A stretch of DNA of 64,000 nucleotides, from assembly GCF_003073045.1 (NCBI RefSeq), contig NC_037597.1, positions 26,550,158-26,614,157 on the forward strand. The letters are read 5' to 3'. The notes beneath the pieces were generated by a model. That model searched no databases, was not told the origin of the DNA, and saw only the letters and a list, made by a program, of their open reading frames with translations. This DNA is from Pomacea canaliculata (taxonomy: Eukaryota > Mollusca > Gastropoda > Architaenioglossa > Ampullariidae). The position numbers were made by a program, and so were the translations under genes. The first letter of the stretch is position 1. Each line of letters begins with the position of its first letter. Positions 1 to 13,031 of this stretch are shown here, in pieces.

Positions 1-40
1 GGCAGATGAATTTCACACATCTTTGTTCATTCCATTTTAG

Positions 41-162
41 GTCAGCAGATACCTAGTTTGCCAATGTTGATTGTTAACAATGTGGAGTCTAGTAAATCCA
101 CAAAGAATGGGACAGGAATGATTTTATTCTGCCTTCTGACAAATGATGACAACCTGACATGA
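41..162 (+). CDS. Terminal coding exon of an unrecognised gene (partial)
   Basis: A pyrimidine-rich stretch ending in AG at base 40 looks like a splice acceptor. From base 43 a frame runs 39 codons to a TGA at 160-162; bases 41-42 would complete a codon from an exon left of the window. The encoded tail begins QQIPSLPMLIVNN and ends LTNDDNLT. I do not recognise the family. The sequence after the stop has no further convincing exon and looks like 3' UTR, which supports a last exon. It could also be a chance frame in AT-rich DNA, because only the acceptor and 39 open codons support it. Confidence 0.4.
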
Positions 163-3100
163 TATGAAATTGAGCAGCATATTTTAAATATGAAAAATTT
201 AATGCATGAGGGCAAGACAGGCTTCACAAGAAACGTCATTTCATACAGAGGCAATAAGTAAAAATTACAAGAAAAAACTTGCAGTTTGAGTCCTGTAAAA
301 TGCTGAGCAGTAAGTGGGAGCAGTGTTACCACAGGGAATGTAGCCATTGATGTGAACATAATGACAGGTGTTATAAATATAACCACAGTGAGCCTCAGGC
401 TCAGATCTTTGTCTAAGACCATTTTGTAACAATAATAGATTTGGGAATAGTTTATTGATGTCTTTATAGCAAGGCTTATGTAAAATTTTTGCATCATTTG
501 CCCTTTTGATTGACCTATTTCCCTGTGTTGTAACAATGCAAGGATGCAGCATCATGACCTGTGCTTGAGAATACTTTTTTTTTATTGATGGCAATTTTAA
601 CATTAGAGTTGTCAAGTACGTTAAAGGTTGGCCCTCAGCAATGAAGTTGTTGACAAATTAATGGCAGAAAAATCAATACTAAGCTTTATTATCATTCTTA
701 CAATAAAATCTTTTCTTTTAAACTTATGTTTTTTCACCTTTCAGTGTGAATTTTAAGTGAGATCTCATTTGACACAAATTCAAATTCTCCACTTCATTAT
801 ACGTTTTGGGCAATGCTAAAGCAGTATATATATTTAAAATCCATGTGCAATGAAGTATGAGAAATTTTCTCAGTTTAGAAAAGATTCAACATGCTGGTTA
901 GCATCATTTTCATCATTGTTCTTAGCTTGACATAAAGTGGAGGAAGTGTAATAGTTCTTTTGGACACATTTTCTCATTTCATGATTTTCTTTAGCTCACA
1001 CTGCCTCCTACTCTAATTTGTCCACAACCTCTACATTTCTAATTAGGTTTTTAAAAATATATGTGTGGTCATGCATTCTTTCTGAGATCGACTGAGACAA
1101 CCTTTTGTCCAGTTGGGCGGTGGTAACATGAAGAAACTCTTTACCATACTACTTATTTGAGCCATGTCATGTCACACCATGGCATAATGTCATTGAACTT
1201 AATAGGATTGGATGGCCTAGATAGATGTTAATGTGTGGTACATTTCCATAACAGCATCTGCTTTGTGAAAGTCAGCAATTTGGAAAAGGATGAAGGAAGA
1301 AACTCTACTGTTGGCATATCTGATACAGGAGGCTGTTAATTGTTCATGTATGTTGCTGTGCATTGTCTAAGAAAGGTCAAACTGCACCTTTTCATCAATG
1401 TGATACCCATTTCTCAATTTCATACTCTAGTTCAGATAAGTGATTTATTGTCATAATATGCTGATCTTTGTGTGTTTCCCACCTTTGTTGTCAGCTCCCG
1501 ACAAATATTAACATGAAAAGAGGAAGATCAGTTGCCAGTAGCCACCTTTGTGGTGAGTTACCAATTGAATGCTTTTGAAAAGGTGAATCACGAACAATGA
1601 ACTGGATCATTGTGCAGATGACTATCTGTTGAATTATTGAATTAAGAGTTATATCTAAGTACTTTTATAATAGAAAGAAAGGCTGGGTGCAATAGCCATC
1701 ATCTTCCTTGATGTTTATACTGATGTTTTGTCTTACCCCTCACTTCCCACTGTGAGGGGCTGTTCTCTTCTCTTAATGTTCAACCCACTCCCACATTGTC
1801 GTTATCATCGTTAATGTTGGAAATGTGATAATTTATGTTTCTACTTCTGATTTGAAACTGGTTAGGAGAAAATCGTGATCAAACAGAACCCTGAGAAAAA
1901 TGTTATAGTGATCATCATCTTTCTCAGAAGTTGTCTTTTCTGTAATTGTACCTGTGCAGAAATGCATGTTGTCTGCAGTCAACTGGGCCATCGGGCACCA
2001 TTTTCTATGTTTGTTCATGTGTTGGTATTATTTATAAATCATAACAGAGTGCCATTATTGGCAAAAGGCTCTTTCTATATCTTTGCACAATATGTCTGTG
2101 TTTTAATCTCACCTTCATTCATCCTTGTACTCCTTTTTTAATCCCTCTTCCCCCAGTTCTCTCTCATATCAACTGAAAAAAGCTGTTTGTGATAGAAAAA
2201 GCATGATAGAAATAATGTGGCTGGGTTATTTTATTGTCTATATGTAAATGTAATATATATATATGTATTCTAGGTTTGAATGATGCCCCAGAAGTGTAGA
2301 GTATGTCTGGTTAGTAGTTTTTGTTTTGGGGGTTGTTTTTTGTTTTTGTTTTTTTTTGTTTGTTTTTTTTGGCTGGGAGGAAGGAGAAAGGTTGTCTACA
2401 TTTACACATGTGAGGGTGTGTGCAGAAATTTTCATGGTTGTGTGTGTGTGTGTGCATGTATGCATACATAAATGCTTGCACATGCATTCTTCTCAGTGCA
2501 TGTGTTGCCGCCATTTCAACCATCAGACTTTTTCCTCTACAGATCTAGCACCATCAATCAGAGCTCTGACTGTACATTGCTTTCTTTGCCTTATCCCCCT
2601 CCCTCCACCTTGTTCTTGATAACTCTTCATCTTTTTTCTATTTCCTTTTTCTTTTAATAAAAAAAAACAACCTTATTCCTTTCACTCACCAGGAAGATGT
2701 AATGGATGAGTCCTCATGTGCTTTGTGTAGCGATGTTTGTAGTCATTACGGGTATTCAAGTGTAGGAAAAGTCTGATTTGCTAGACGTGTCTGCTTGGCA
2801 TTTTGTATTTTTTAAAAAAGTACAAACTGAAGAGAAACATGTCCTTTACCTGTCAGGGGAAATGGTGATACTTGACCATTTTCTCTCTGTATTGGCCCCT
2901 GATTGATTACAGCAAACTTTTGTTTTAGTTTGTGAGATTGTGTGTGGAGGGTAGGGCAGGTGATTGGATTAGACATTTTTGGTGCCAGGAAAGTGCATTG
3001 ATATTAACACGCAGTACACAATTATCCTAAACACTACAGTTGGGTAGCTTAATATGTGGATTTGTTTTAGGGAAGGCCAGCATTTGACCAGACTTTTGCC

Positions 3101-6100
3101 TTGGTATTGGAATGTTGGAACTAATGAGTTATATAGAATACCATATTTCTTTCTTTTTTACTGTATTTTTAAAGGTAGTCCTAAGATTCTTTGTTGGGAC
3201 ATTCATGAAATTCAAGCCCTTCTGTTTGGGTGTGATATTTTCCTTGATATTTCATCTTTTAAAAAAAATATAATGTCGAATGTTTAGTACTGTATTTTTT
3301 TTTTTTTTTTGTCAGAAGCTCCAGTGATTTACTGTGACTGACTGTGGAAAGTGCAATGACTAGATATCTTGTCAGTCACGCATTTATGTGCTTAAACTAG
3401 ACTGATACATATATTCTAGACAGACTGCTATTTTTTGCTGTTCAGCTTAGCAGATTCTGAGAAAGCCTGACATTGGTACTTGAACATAAGTTCTGGTAAT
3501 AATAATAGTGCACTTACAGTGCCTGTTAGAGTTTTGCCTGCTCCTCTTTTTTTTTTGTTTTTAATTTCATGAAACTGTAATATTCCAAAAAGTAACATAG
3601 GTGCTTCAAAAGTGTACAGGAACTGTTCAGAGAAAAACTGTCATATCAAGGCCATTGCATGGAATAAAGTTGTAGTTATTAGAATCCACCGTTGTGGAGC
3701 TGGAGCCAACATGATTTCCATGTGAGGTTTTTTTTGGTCAGTTTATGTATGGGTTGTAAACCCACATTTTGGCAATGATAGACTTCTAACGATGTCATTT
3801 ACATAGCAGTGTGCCATGAGAAAGATTCTTTTTGACACTGAGTTGTGAGGTCTAGTCCTGGCACCATCATCTAGTCATTCACAAACATTTCGTTCGGCAT
3901 CTCTTGATTTTCAAACCAAAGAGTATACTTGCTGGACCTTGTTTGTACTTCAAATTTTCAAAGTAAGATCTTGTTTTCAAGGGAGAACAAAACACGAAAA
4001 AAGCTTCCTCAGTCCTGTAGGTCACTTTTGACCTGATTAAAAGCAGAAACCTAAAATGGAGATTTTTAGATAATGTAGTAAGAAACAGAAATTCGTGGGC
4101 AGTGCTAAAGTAAACCAGAAGCCAATCTAGTCTCTAAAACTAGTGGATGCTAGTATGCTTATCATCATGCGTAATTCAAACTGTCAGACGGCAAAGAATG
4201 AAAGCTTAAGAGCTGCATGCAAGAGTCACCTTGAACCTGTAGAAAGAGACCTTTTGGGAGATAAAATGAAGACCATTCTCACAGTACTCTGTTAGTAATC
4301 TGGATGGTTATCTGCTAAGCAGGACTAAAATACTTTGTGTGTTTGTGTGCACATCTATTTACAAGAGTACAAGAGAAAGCTTTTGTATATCAGAAGGCGT
4401 TATTGCATGAAGTGTGCAGCAACTTTGGCTATGTTCTGTACAACTATTCTCTTTTCCCGTTGGACTGTGAAGGACATTTAGTTATACTTTAGTCAGAGAG
4501 CTTCACACTGTGTAGATGTCTCAGTCTGTACTATTTTTAAACAGAAAGGGGCAACCATTTTATTCATTACGGGACAAGTGCATCTCAAAGATATAATTTA
4601 AAATTTAAAAAAAAATTTAAAGGTACTATAAATTTGTCTGAATTGGGGTGAATAAAATAAGGAAGGCAAAGTGCTTCAGCCAGCATGTTGAAGATTTATC
4701 TATTAGCAATTTGCTATGAACACATAGCAGAAGCATAGAGGAATAAGGAAATATGTCACAATGAAGATGTCAGCAGTAATCTGTTTCTAGCTCTCTGCAG
4801 TTAGGCTGTCTTTTTGGAAAAAATTCTGTTAGCACAAATTCTCATTTTCACCTTGTTAAGAGAGTAGGAGAGCAGTCCGTAAAACTATCATTAATTAACA
4901 AATCTGTCGGTAATCTTGAAAACAGGCTGTTCACACTTTGGGTTGTGACCAACATTTGCTTTAGCTTTTTTATTTATTCTTTTTTTTTTTTTTTTTTTTA
5001 AACAATAATCCATATGGTAATTTGCCTTGTAGATTGTGGAAAGGTATGTGCACTGTACAGTTTAAAACAGATGAATGCTTTTAGTATAACACCATTGACG
5101 GCAACATCTATAAATTATTATGGAAGTAGTGTGCAACTAATGGATTGCTTTCTTCCAATACAGAGCTGTTAGCTTGTGGTCACACTGATGATACTGCCAT
5201 CATATTTGAAAATTATCCTGAAACAAGTAATATTTACAAGGCTTTAAAAAAAAAACAGGACTGCCAATAAATTTGTAGTCTTAAACTAAATAAGCTGTGA
5301 AATATGGTTTTGTCATGTATGGCATGATCTGTTCTTATCAGAGAGAGAAGTTTCTGGTCATTGTAATTTTTATATTTCATGGATGCAAACTGTACAGTGC
5401 AACTATCATTTGGCCAGACAAATTCTCATCTTGATTATTGTTTGCATCTCTACTTGAGCTATTAAAATTTCCTGAAAAACGTAACCACCTACATTTTTGT
5501 ATGATGAACTCGCTGGCAAGTATCAGCTGGAACTTACAGGGAAAGTGAAAGTCAGAAGTTATTGGTTAGAGATCATTGTTTCATTTTTTTTTTACCCCCC
5601 ATAAGAAATGCCAGCAAAATTTTACGTTTTTTTTTTGGAATCTATCGCTAAGTAACTGATGTAGATGGAGCATAATAGCTATAAGTAAAGGATCTTGGCT
5701 GATCATTACAAAACTTTTTGTTGCTCGTTTCATGTATATTTGGTAAGCATAAATCTAGGCTTTCTTCTTTGCCTCCTCATCCATAAATTAGGACTAGGCT
5801 GAAGTATCTCTTTGTAACTAGTAGTTTTCCATTGTTTTAAACGTAATTTGTATAGCTTAATTTCAATTACTACCTGAGAGGATTTCAATATTATTGGCCA
5901 ATGCCAGTATCTGAGCCAATACAGTCTGTTTTGACTAAAGGTAAGGATCCGAGAGAGAAAGTATGTGTGAGAGAAAGAGAGATGTCAGTGAAAAAAAGAA
6001 AAACCTTGCAAATCATAAATATGCACAGGGAGAAACTCTGGTTTGTCAGTGTGAGTCTTTAGGGCTTGTTGTATTAGTCAATGTTATCTGGGCTTGATAT

Positions 6101-8500
6101 ATGTTAACGTGGGTTTGCATGGCAAATTCAAAAAATTTGTGAAGGCTAAATGTCTTAATTTGAAAGTCTTTAGAAAAGGTTTTCATTAACTCTGGCTGTT
6201 TTGCTCTGTCATGTTTGATTTTTTTCTGTAGGTATTCATTTGCATCAAACTTGGCTTTATACAGGACAAAAAAATGTAGGACTCAAAATTAGTAGCAAGA
6301 CTGGATCTTTAATAAACTATTATACCATATGTCCTGTTAAAACAAACAAAAAAAGTTTGGTTCTCACCCCTCCCCTCTTTTTGTTTTTTTTTGTTTGTTT
6401 TGGTCTTTTGTTGTTGTTGGGTTTGTTGTTTTTTTTTGGGGGGTGGGTGTCAGCATCTGAAGAACAAATCTGTCTTGCTGATCATGTGTGACTTGTATTC
6501 AAACATAATTTTTTCTAAATAACAGCCAAACATTCTTGTGCATGGCAGGATGTTCTTGTGGTAAGATTCTGCGTGTGGTTTGGTTTTCTTCCCCCCTTCA
6601 TGCAGGGTAGTGGTGTGTTGAGGACTTTATGAAGTGATTGTATTTTGTTACATAATGCTGCCAAGTAATTCCCTTCTGGAGTTAAGTTCAGAATAATCTA
6701 GTCCTTTTCAGCATTTCACCATCATTAGATGGTCACCAGGTGATGACCATAGCTATCAAGGTTGTAACCATTTTCCAAATCCACAGTAATCACATTATTT
6801 GTCAGTGTTTTCCCAAAGTCATTATGCAACATTTCATTTTGTCTCCCCATGGTGTGACACTAGATAGAATGCTGGTTTTAATTTATTATGCCGATCAGAT
6901 TTTGTTTTTGATTTTAGAAGACATGATTAGTATTGTGTGCATTTGGTTCTAGAGTATTGTGAATGAACTAGCAGTTTTGATGAACAGTGATATGGTACGT
7001 GATTTTAACATTTGTAAAATTAAACGAAGATTGGGTTGGGTGAGAGAAATTTCTTCATGAGGGTAAATTGGCATGCCACTTCATGTCCAAAGTTGCAGCA
7101 AATAATCAAAATTGAGAGATTTTTAATGCATGGTATTTTTTATAAGCTATGATACAAGTGCACTATCCATAGTCAAGGTATGCTCACTTACCAAAGGCAG
7201 GGCTATGGTTGGCTTGAGGGACAGCAAAGAAGCTATGGCTACCTCCATCAGTTCCTTTACTGTTGTAGAACTGATAGGGGGAAAAGAAAAAAAGTGTCAT
7301 GATTCAAAAGAGGAACTTGACAATGAGGGTATTTCACTAATTACAAGCATCTAGCAGTCAGTGTGAAGTATAACTAATATGGTATGTGTGATGCTTACAC
7401 TTTCCCATCAAAAGATTGTCTTTTGTCAGAAGCTCCTAGAAGAAGGCCCCTATACCTTCTCAGAGAGGAGAGTCGGTCTAAATAAACCAGAATGTGCTAG
7501 CATTTAGCAGGAAAGCGCCAAATGTAGAATTACTTGAAAGACCTTTATGTTCATCACTTTTGTATCATGTTCAGGCAACCATTTGATCATTTGCTCCTCA
7601 TGTATTATTCCCTACTCACCTGGTCAGTAAGATGTTTCAATGATAAGCTTTCATCATCATCTATTTAAGTCGCACTAGCATCTCCCAAGATGAGCATTTA
7701 CATCAAGTCATTGTACATGTTTTTATTGCCATGTGAACATGCCAGGTTTTGAAGGTTGAGAGGGAGAATTGTGTGTGTGTGTGAGAGAGTCTCTCTGTCT
7801 CTCATTTTTGCCAGTCTATATATTCATGCTTTTCTTTTGTCAGATACTGAATATTTAGGAGGATTTTTACCCATTTTTAAAAGGCAATGAAAATGCTGGC
7901 TTTAAATCATTACAGAACAGTTATTGTATACAAGGCATTTTCTGGTACCCAAATATGTTTTGGTGTTACCAGCTTTTAGTTAAAACCTAATATTAAAGAG
8001 AAAACGGAGGGTTTCAGTTTATTGTTATTAGAAGTGCATGACACATTAGTTTTTTTTTAAGGGGTGGGTTAAGTAAACAAGAAAAAGGTGAAAGAAAGAT
8101 AATACCTGTAAATTTCCAGTCCGAACAAGTCAGTAGATAGTTACACCGAAAGTAATCCTTTGGGGAGGTGTGAATAAATCCATTGAAATTACTATAATTA
8201 TTTTTACTTTATTATTGATGACTAAATGTGATATGTACTGGCTTGTGTGTCATTTGACAAGAAAATGAGTAACACATCTACAGCTCTGTTGCTTTTAGTT
8301 TTTTTTTTTTGTTTGTTTGGTTTTTTTTGGTATTGATACGTGACTGTACATGCTCATTTGGCTGTATATTTCATACTTTATGTTTTAGTTATAGAAAAAA
8401 TACACAACTTGGCTGTTGAAGAAAAAAATAAATCTCCTGAAAAAAAGTATCTGTCTCCAAGATAAGAACTTGTGTACATGTGATGAAAGGGCCAACCAGA
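163..8500. other. AT-rich non-coding stretch, possibly a long 3' UTR
   Basis: I see no convincing exon in this 8.3-kb block. It is AT-rich, with poly-T and TTTG-rich runs (for example around 2320-2375, 4979-5000, 6380-6440 and 8300-8330), short TG/GA microsatellites (2440-2452, 7770-7800) and many scattered AATAAA hexamers. No transposon ends are visible. Open frames here are short and lack both splice context and family resemblance. The simplest reading is the 3' UTR of the gene ending at 162 followed by intergenic DNA, but an intron cannot be excluded. Confidence 0.35.
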
Positions 8501-9088
8501 GAAAAACTCTTTTGAAAACTGTTGGTTTATGGCTCCGGTCATGATCAAGCCATGTTTATTTAGCAGGTTTCCCTATCTTTGGGCGGCCTGTCTATTCTTT
8601 CACGTACGTTTGTCAGCCTCTTCGTTTGTTTACGTAGACATCACCCTCTTTCCACGTATCTTTGGAGGATCGTCATCGGTGTGGGTATCATGTCAAGCAA
8701 CATGGGGAGCTAATGCTTCTACTGTCCCATGTTCTGTTCACGCTAGCTATTGCTGTTGTCGCAATCACAGAACAACGCAAATTTAAGTCTGTGGTTGCAG
8801 TTGTGATTCTGATATAAATGTCTGTCCCGCAGCTGCCATCCATGGAAAGCGTATATAGGTACACCTCCTCGAGCTGCATTCCGTTCACAAAGATCTTTGC
8901 CATGTAATACATCTGCACACAACACAAAGGCTACTGAATCTCATGCATAAAGGCTGTTATATCATCTTTGTCAAAGCAGAGATAACAGATCGATCTGCAA
9001 TAATGAAATCAAATTGCTTTGATGTCTCCGCAGTCACGGAACAATAAAAGACTGTAGATAATCGCCCTTGAGGTCTTGTGGACTGGAG

Positions 9089-9319
9089 TTAGATTTCGAA
9101 GGCAAGTCTGTACTTTGTCTGCTCTGTCTTCTTCACACGCTGTGGCATAACGCGGCGTTTCTTCGTTGACCTCTCGAACAGTTCATTAGGCACACAAATG
9201 GACCTTCTGCCGGTCCCCAGTCCAAACCACTCGTTGATCCCGCGCACGGGTATGCAGCTCCTCACACTGGCGATGAAGGAGGACAGGGCGACGAAGACGT
9301 AGGATATGGAATGAACGTA
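9089..9319 (-). other. Unassigned minus-strand open frame in a GC-rich block
   Basis: Between 8.5 and 9.7 kb base composition is clearly GC-richer than the flanks. On the minus strand one frame stays open for 76 codons from 9319 down to a TAA at 9089-9091. Its third positions are GC-rich; it has a hydrophobic start (ISYVFVALSSFIASV), then GINEWFGLG, then a basic tail with KKRR. No ATG lies in frame before it and stops lie just upstream, so it would have to be an internal exon or a decayed gene. A GTGAGT at about 9366 and a pyrimidine-rich acceptor at about 8919 (minus strand) could be splice sites of the same unit. I recognise no family. Confidence 0.22.
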
Positions 9320-9678
9320 GGGTTATCAGCATTTTCCGAATAAGAAAATTAGCACTCACCCACACGGTTTGTGCTTGTGCTAATGTCCGGCGGTCACCCG
9401 CTCGCCAAAACAGCACCAGAAGCCCACCCGGTCAAACACCCCGTCTGTTATGATCACCTCCGGTCACTGTGTCCAGCGACAGCACCAGCCACCCGGTCCC
9501 ACATCAGCTGTGCTAACGGCACCTGCCTAAAACATTCACACCGCCTTAGCTCGACTGACTCTAGTCTCAAGAAAAATGTCCTGATGGACGCTAGGCGCTG
9601 GGGTTTGCTATTTTGTCTCTGAGGGGCAAGCATCATCTGAGAGCCTTCGAGCAGACGACGCGTGACGTAGAACGGGAA

Positions 9679-9686
9679 TGACGTCA
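9679..9686. promoter_or_regulatory. Full CRE palindrome (TGACGTCA)
   Basis: The eight bases are the perfect palindromic cAMP-response element bound by CREB/ATF factors. A further TGACG half site lies about 15 bp to the left (near 9663). It sits at the edge of the GC-rich 8.5-9.7 kb block, where a minus-strand promoter would be expected. That it acts as a promoter is inference; an 8-mer can occur by chance in 64 kb. Confidence 0.3.
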
Positions 9687-10118
9687 AGTGAAAAGTTCAC
9701 AGAGTTGACCCTTCACCGTCAGTCTGTTCGGGTAGGCGATGGTGATGTTCCTTTTGTTACTTCAACACATAGCTTACATATTGTCTGCTGATATGTCTCT
9801 TGATAAGCATGTTTCTGACATCTGTCGTTTTGCGTATTATGAGCTCTGGAAGATAAGCTCCATTCGCCATACTCTGTCCATCTCAACCACCAAAATTCTC
9901 ATCTGCTCATTTGTTGTGTCTAAACTATATTAGTGCAACTCTCTTTTTGTTGGCTGTCTACAGTATCTCATTGATAAGCTTCAGAAAGTTCAGAACTCAG
10001 CTGCCCGTCTCGTTTTCCGGACTCGCAGATATGAACATGTCACACCACTTCTTCACTTTTTTCATTTGCTACCAGTTAAATCTAGAATAGACTACAAACT
10101 CACAACTCTGTGCTATAT

Positions 10119-11465
10119 CAGAATCAGAATCAGTTTATTGAATAGGCCATCGGCCCTTTACAAGGGGGAGCATAACCATCAAAGATATATCAATAGTAAT
10201 ATAATTTTAGGTAAGAACAACATGCCCAGGTGTAAGTAAAGATATGCATTGCAATTTAACCATACACTATACAGTTATATAAATATACAAGTACAAATTA
10301 ATACAGTGGAACCTCGGTTAACGAACTTAATCCGTTCTGAAAAGCTGTTCGTTATCCGAAATATCGTTAGTATCCGAAACAGACTTTTTTAACTCCATAA
10401 GAAATAAAGGAAATAGATTTAATGGTTCCCCAGCCCCTGTTGATGGCGCTATTTGAAAGTTACAGGCTATATATATATAGTAGGTTTTGTTTTAATGAGA
10501 AACAGTTATAATGCAATATAAATGGAGTTAAACATAAAAAACATTAACGAAAGCAATTTAAACATCAGAAAACTTGCCGTTTTGAACGGCGTGGTGGAAG
10601 CAGTGTGTGGAGGAAGGGTGGAATTACTGCTTTGATTCCCCCTCCATAAGCACACGTGACATTTATAAAATCGGGGGACTTCCCTTTTCGTAGCTTTTTG
10701 ATTTTAAAGGAAAAAAAACTTGTCCAGCGTCTGCTCCTTCTGCCTTTTTTGAAACTCTTCGGTAAATACGACATCCACATATCGCGAACAAGACGCAATG
10801 CCACCTGTCATACTTTGAAATCATTTCCTTTTTCAATTCATTTGTTGGCCGCTTCCTTGTCATTGCCTCACTGCTATTAATTGCTCTTAATCTTCTTTAA
10901 TGCCATGATTGAGGATTGTCTTATTAAAATAAAGCACAAAAATCACTAAATAAGAAGGATGCGCATAGATAAGGAACAACTGATCGTAACTGTGTCTCGA
11001 GCGCGAATGACGACATGCTGGTCGGTCACGTGTGGTTCACGTGGCTGTTCGTTATCCGAAAATTTTGTTCGCTATCCTAGACAAACTTTTAACGAAATTT
11101 TGTTCTTTATCCGGAAATATTTCGCTAATCCGAGGCGTTCGCTAACCGAGGGTTCCACTGTACTCATCAATTAATTTTAGTCACAAGACAACATATAAAC
11201 CAACTAACATTCACAATCTTTGTCTAAGTCACAGTTTTCTATGTCAGGTTGCATTTTAAACAAAAGAGGCAAGACGTAGTGTAGTTCGCATTTTATTATA
11301 TGACAGTTCAAGAGTGGTGAAATGAAAAGGGAAAGGTGGCTTTAGAATATTTTTTAGGGATGGAAAGTTTACGTAAGGTCCATATATTTAGGGCATGTAA
11401 GGAGAAAGTGCTGTTCAGTTTCAACAATGTCAGGGCAAAAGGGCAGTTCAAAGATTCTGATTGAG
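10119..11465 (-). mobile_element. Antisense LINE fragment nested in the + strand LINE
   Basis: Read on the minus strand, 11163-11465 gives a typical LINE C-terminal knuckle region (CPDIVETEQHFLLTCPKYMDL). The minus-strand end at about 10119-10145 shows AATAAA followed by a (CTGATT)n microsatellite tail, the usual 3' terminus of such elements. The copy is 5' truncated and split by the MITE at 10304-11160. Its two ends interrupt the + strand LINE, so it is the younger insertion. Exact borders are approximate. Confidence 0.65.
10304..11160. mobile_element. pogo/Tigger-like MITE with TA target duplication
   Basis: The left end CAGTGGAACCTCGGTTAACG (10304-) and the right end read in reverse, CAGTGGAACCCTCGGTTAGC (from 11160), form inverted repeats of about 23 bp with one indel. 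Both ends are flanked by TA (10302-10303 and 11161-11162), the target duplication of the Tc1/mariner-pogo superfamily. GTTCGTTATCCGAAA is repeated near both ends in direct orientation. At 857 bp with no transposase frame it is non-autonomous. Confidence 0.85.
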
Positions 11466-11690
11466 TTAAAAAATAACGCTGCTGATGAATTTAAGTACAG
11501 CTACACATACGATGTCCTCCAACGGACGTCCTCCCTCTATGCTGCTAAACAATGGAACTGTTCTTCATCACATTCGCCAATCGGACTACAAGGCTACATT
11601 CACACGCTCTCTGAAAACATATCTGTTAACACATCCTTAACTCTGGCAATACTGTCTGTCATGCTAACCATCATATAACGCTTGCTCCAT

Positions 11691-11968
11691 CAGATACCCT
11701 GCCATCTCATCAAGCCTACGTCAGCACGTTTCCCCTGACCTCTCGGCATTTCGTCCTCCCGCGTGTTTTCCGCTGCGCGGCATTTTATTCCCTTCCAGTA
11801 ATCGTTTTCTTTGAGTACGGATCAGAAACTAAACTAATGTCGGGGACGATACGAACATCGCCAGTGAAAAGACAGTTAAAGGTGGAAACATTGAAAGGAC
11901 TTTTGTGAGGTGCAACTTTGACAGCGAAAATTCAGGAAATTCTTGTGGAAAAATTGATGACACTATAT
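11691..11968. other. Unassigned sequence between LINE end and P-like element
   Basis: No gene is visible. This 278-bp piece has no counterpart at the matching place in duplication unit B, where the LINE end passes almost directly into the TTTACAC-type sequence near 25035. It therefore belongs to material that entered unit A, or was lost from unit B. Confidence 0.5.
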
Positions 11969-12093
11969 CAGAGAGCTTAGATGTAGAGAGGGTTCACTCG
12001 TGACCGCGGGAAAACTCGTCGGTTAGAGTTATCTTTCTAATTGGATGCTACGAAACAACACCGCACAAGGCGATCGTCTTGAGGCAAGGTGGG

Positions 12094-12756
12094 CAATTTT
12101 GTTCTGCGATTTAACTGTCAGAACGCCAGATTTAAAATCAACCTCAAAAGAAAAACGTTCCACAGTTTCCCAAAGGAGGAAGAGAGGTAAGCCTACAAAT
12201 TTATCTCAAATTACGATCCAATAAGTGTACTGTAGTTGAGAGCAGTCTACTACAAACGCGTTTGCTCGATTTCTATGATTATTAAAACGACTTTACTGAT
12301 TATACTGTGAAAACTGTGTGATGAATTCTCACTTATCTGATTACAAACCTATTTAAATTTGTTATAGTATTTTCATTTAAGGCATTCGCCACTGGGGTGA
12401 GATGTTATAAAAAGATTTGTTATTAATATATTTTGAAAAAATCATTACAACAGGTGCAAATATGGATGAACTTTACGAGAAGGAAAGATTTTGACCATCT
12501 TACACCATCTGATATCTATGGAAAAGGATACTGTCTTTGCTCGGATCATTTCGAGGAAAGTCAGTACACAACTGTCAAACCCCCAAAAAAGTCTTGTCTG
12601 GAATTGCAGTACCCACAATTTTCGCCATTCCAAATCCACCATTCAAGGTTGATAACTTATGATTATTTAGATAATGGAATATTATTCCAATATAATATTA
12701 CTAAAGCCACATTTACCATCATAGGGCCTTTCTTCTGTCAATATTTTATTTTTTAA
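12094..12756 (+). pseudogene. THAP zinc-finger domain of the P-like transposase, broken
   Basis: First part, 12094-12186: NCQNARFKINLKRK then TFHSFPKEEER, followed by GTAAGC. Second part from about 12453 after an ACAACAG acceptor: VQIWMNFTRRKDF, then GYCLCSDHFEESQY. These give the THAP order C...FHxFP...W...R..F...CSxHF. The first cysteine (CSAI) is readable only in another frame, and the exon phases do not join, so at least two frame breaks exist. The domain would bind the element's own ends. A functional host THAP gene is unlikely because the region lies between transposon termini. Confidence 0.65.
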
Positions 12757-13031
12757 TTAACATTTATCATGAGAGATCACTCTAACTGGCACATAAGGCT
12801 AATGATGATCATAGCTTGCATCTGGCATAAAGAGTTTCTCTGTGACACTTTGCAATGGTGACACTGTTGAAACACCCTCATCCAATGCACTACCTTTCTG
12901 ACAGGGTGGAAGATGACTGTGCAGGCTCTGCTTGAGCTTTTGATGAGCTTCAGCAAATCATGAAAATTCATTACTTCTTACAGAAAAACTGAATCAAGAC
13001 TGCTTAGAAGACTTTTTTTTCTTGCTTTCAG

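Larger units (their letters stand above)
9739..11690 (+). mobile_element. LINE 3' region (RT C-terminal part), interrupted
   Basis: On the + strand 9760-10118 translates, with one in-frame stop, to the conserved end of a non-LTR reverse transcriptase: LIDKLQKVQNSAARLVFR, then HVTPLLHFFHLLPVKSRIDYK. The C-terminal tail resumes after a foreign insertion at about 11466-11690, with SDYKATFTRSLKTYL readable in a shifted frame. The same tail recurs at 24.8-25.0 kb. The copy is 5' truncated and frameshifted, so it is inactive. Clade is uncertain (CR1/jockey-like by motif order). Confidence 0.7.

Noticed and set aside
42..536. 164-codon open frame on the minus strand
   Set aside because: AT-rich, overlaps the better supported + strand exon antisense, and shows no domain or splice context.
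2311..2523. Short frames around the TTTG/TG-rich tracts
   Set aside because: Low-complexity poly-T and TG repeats generate biased peptides; not genes.
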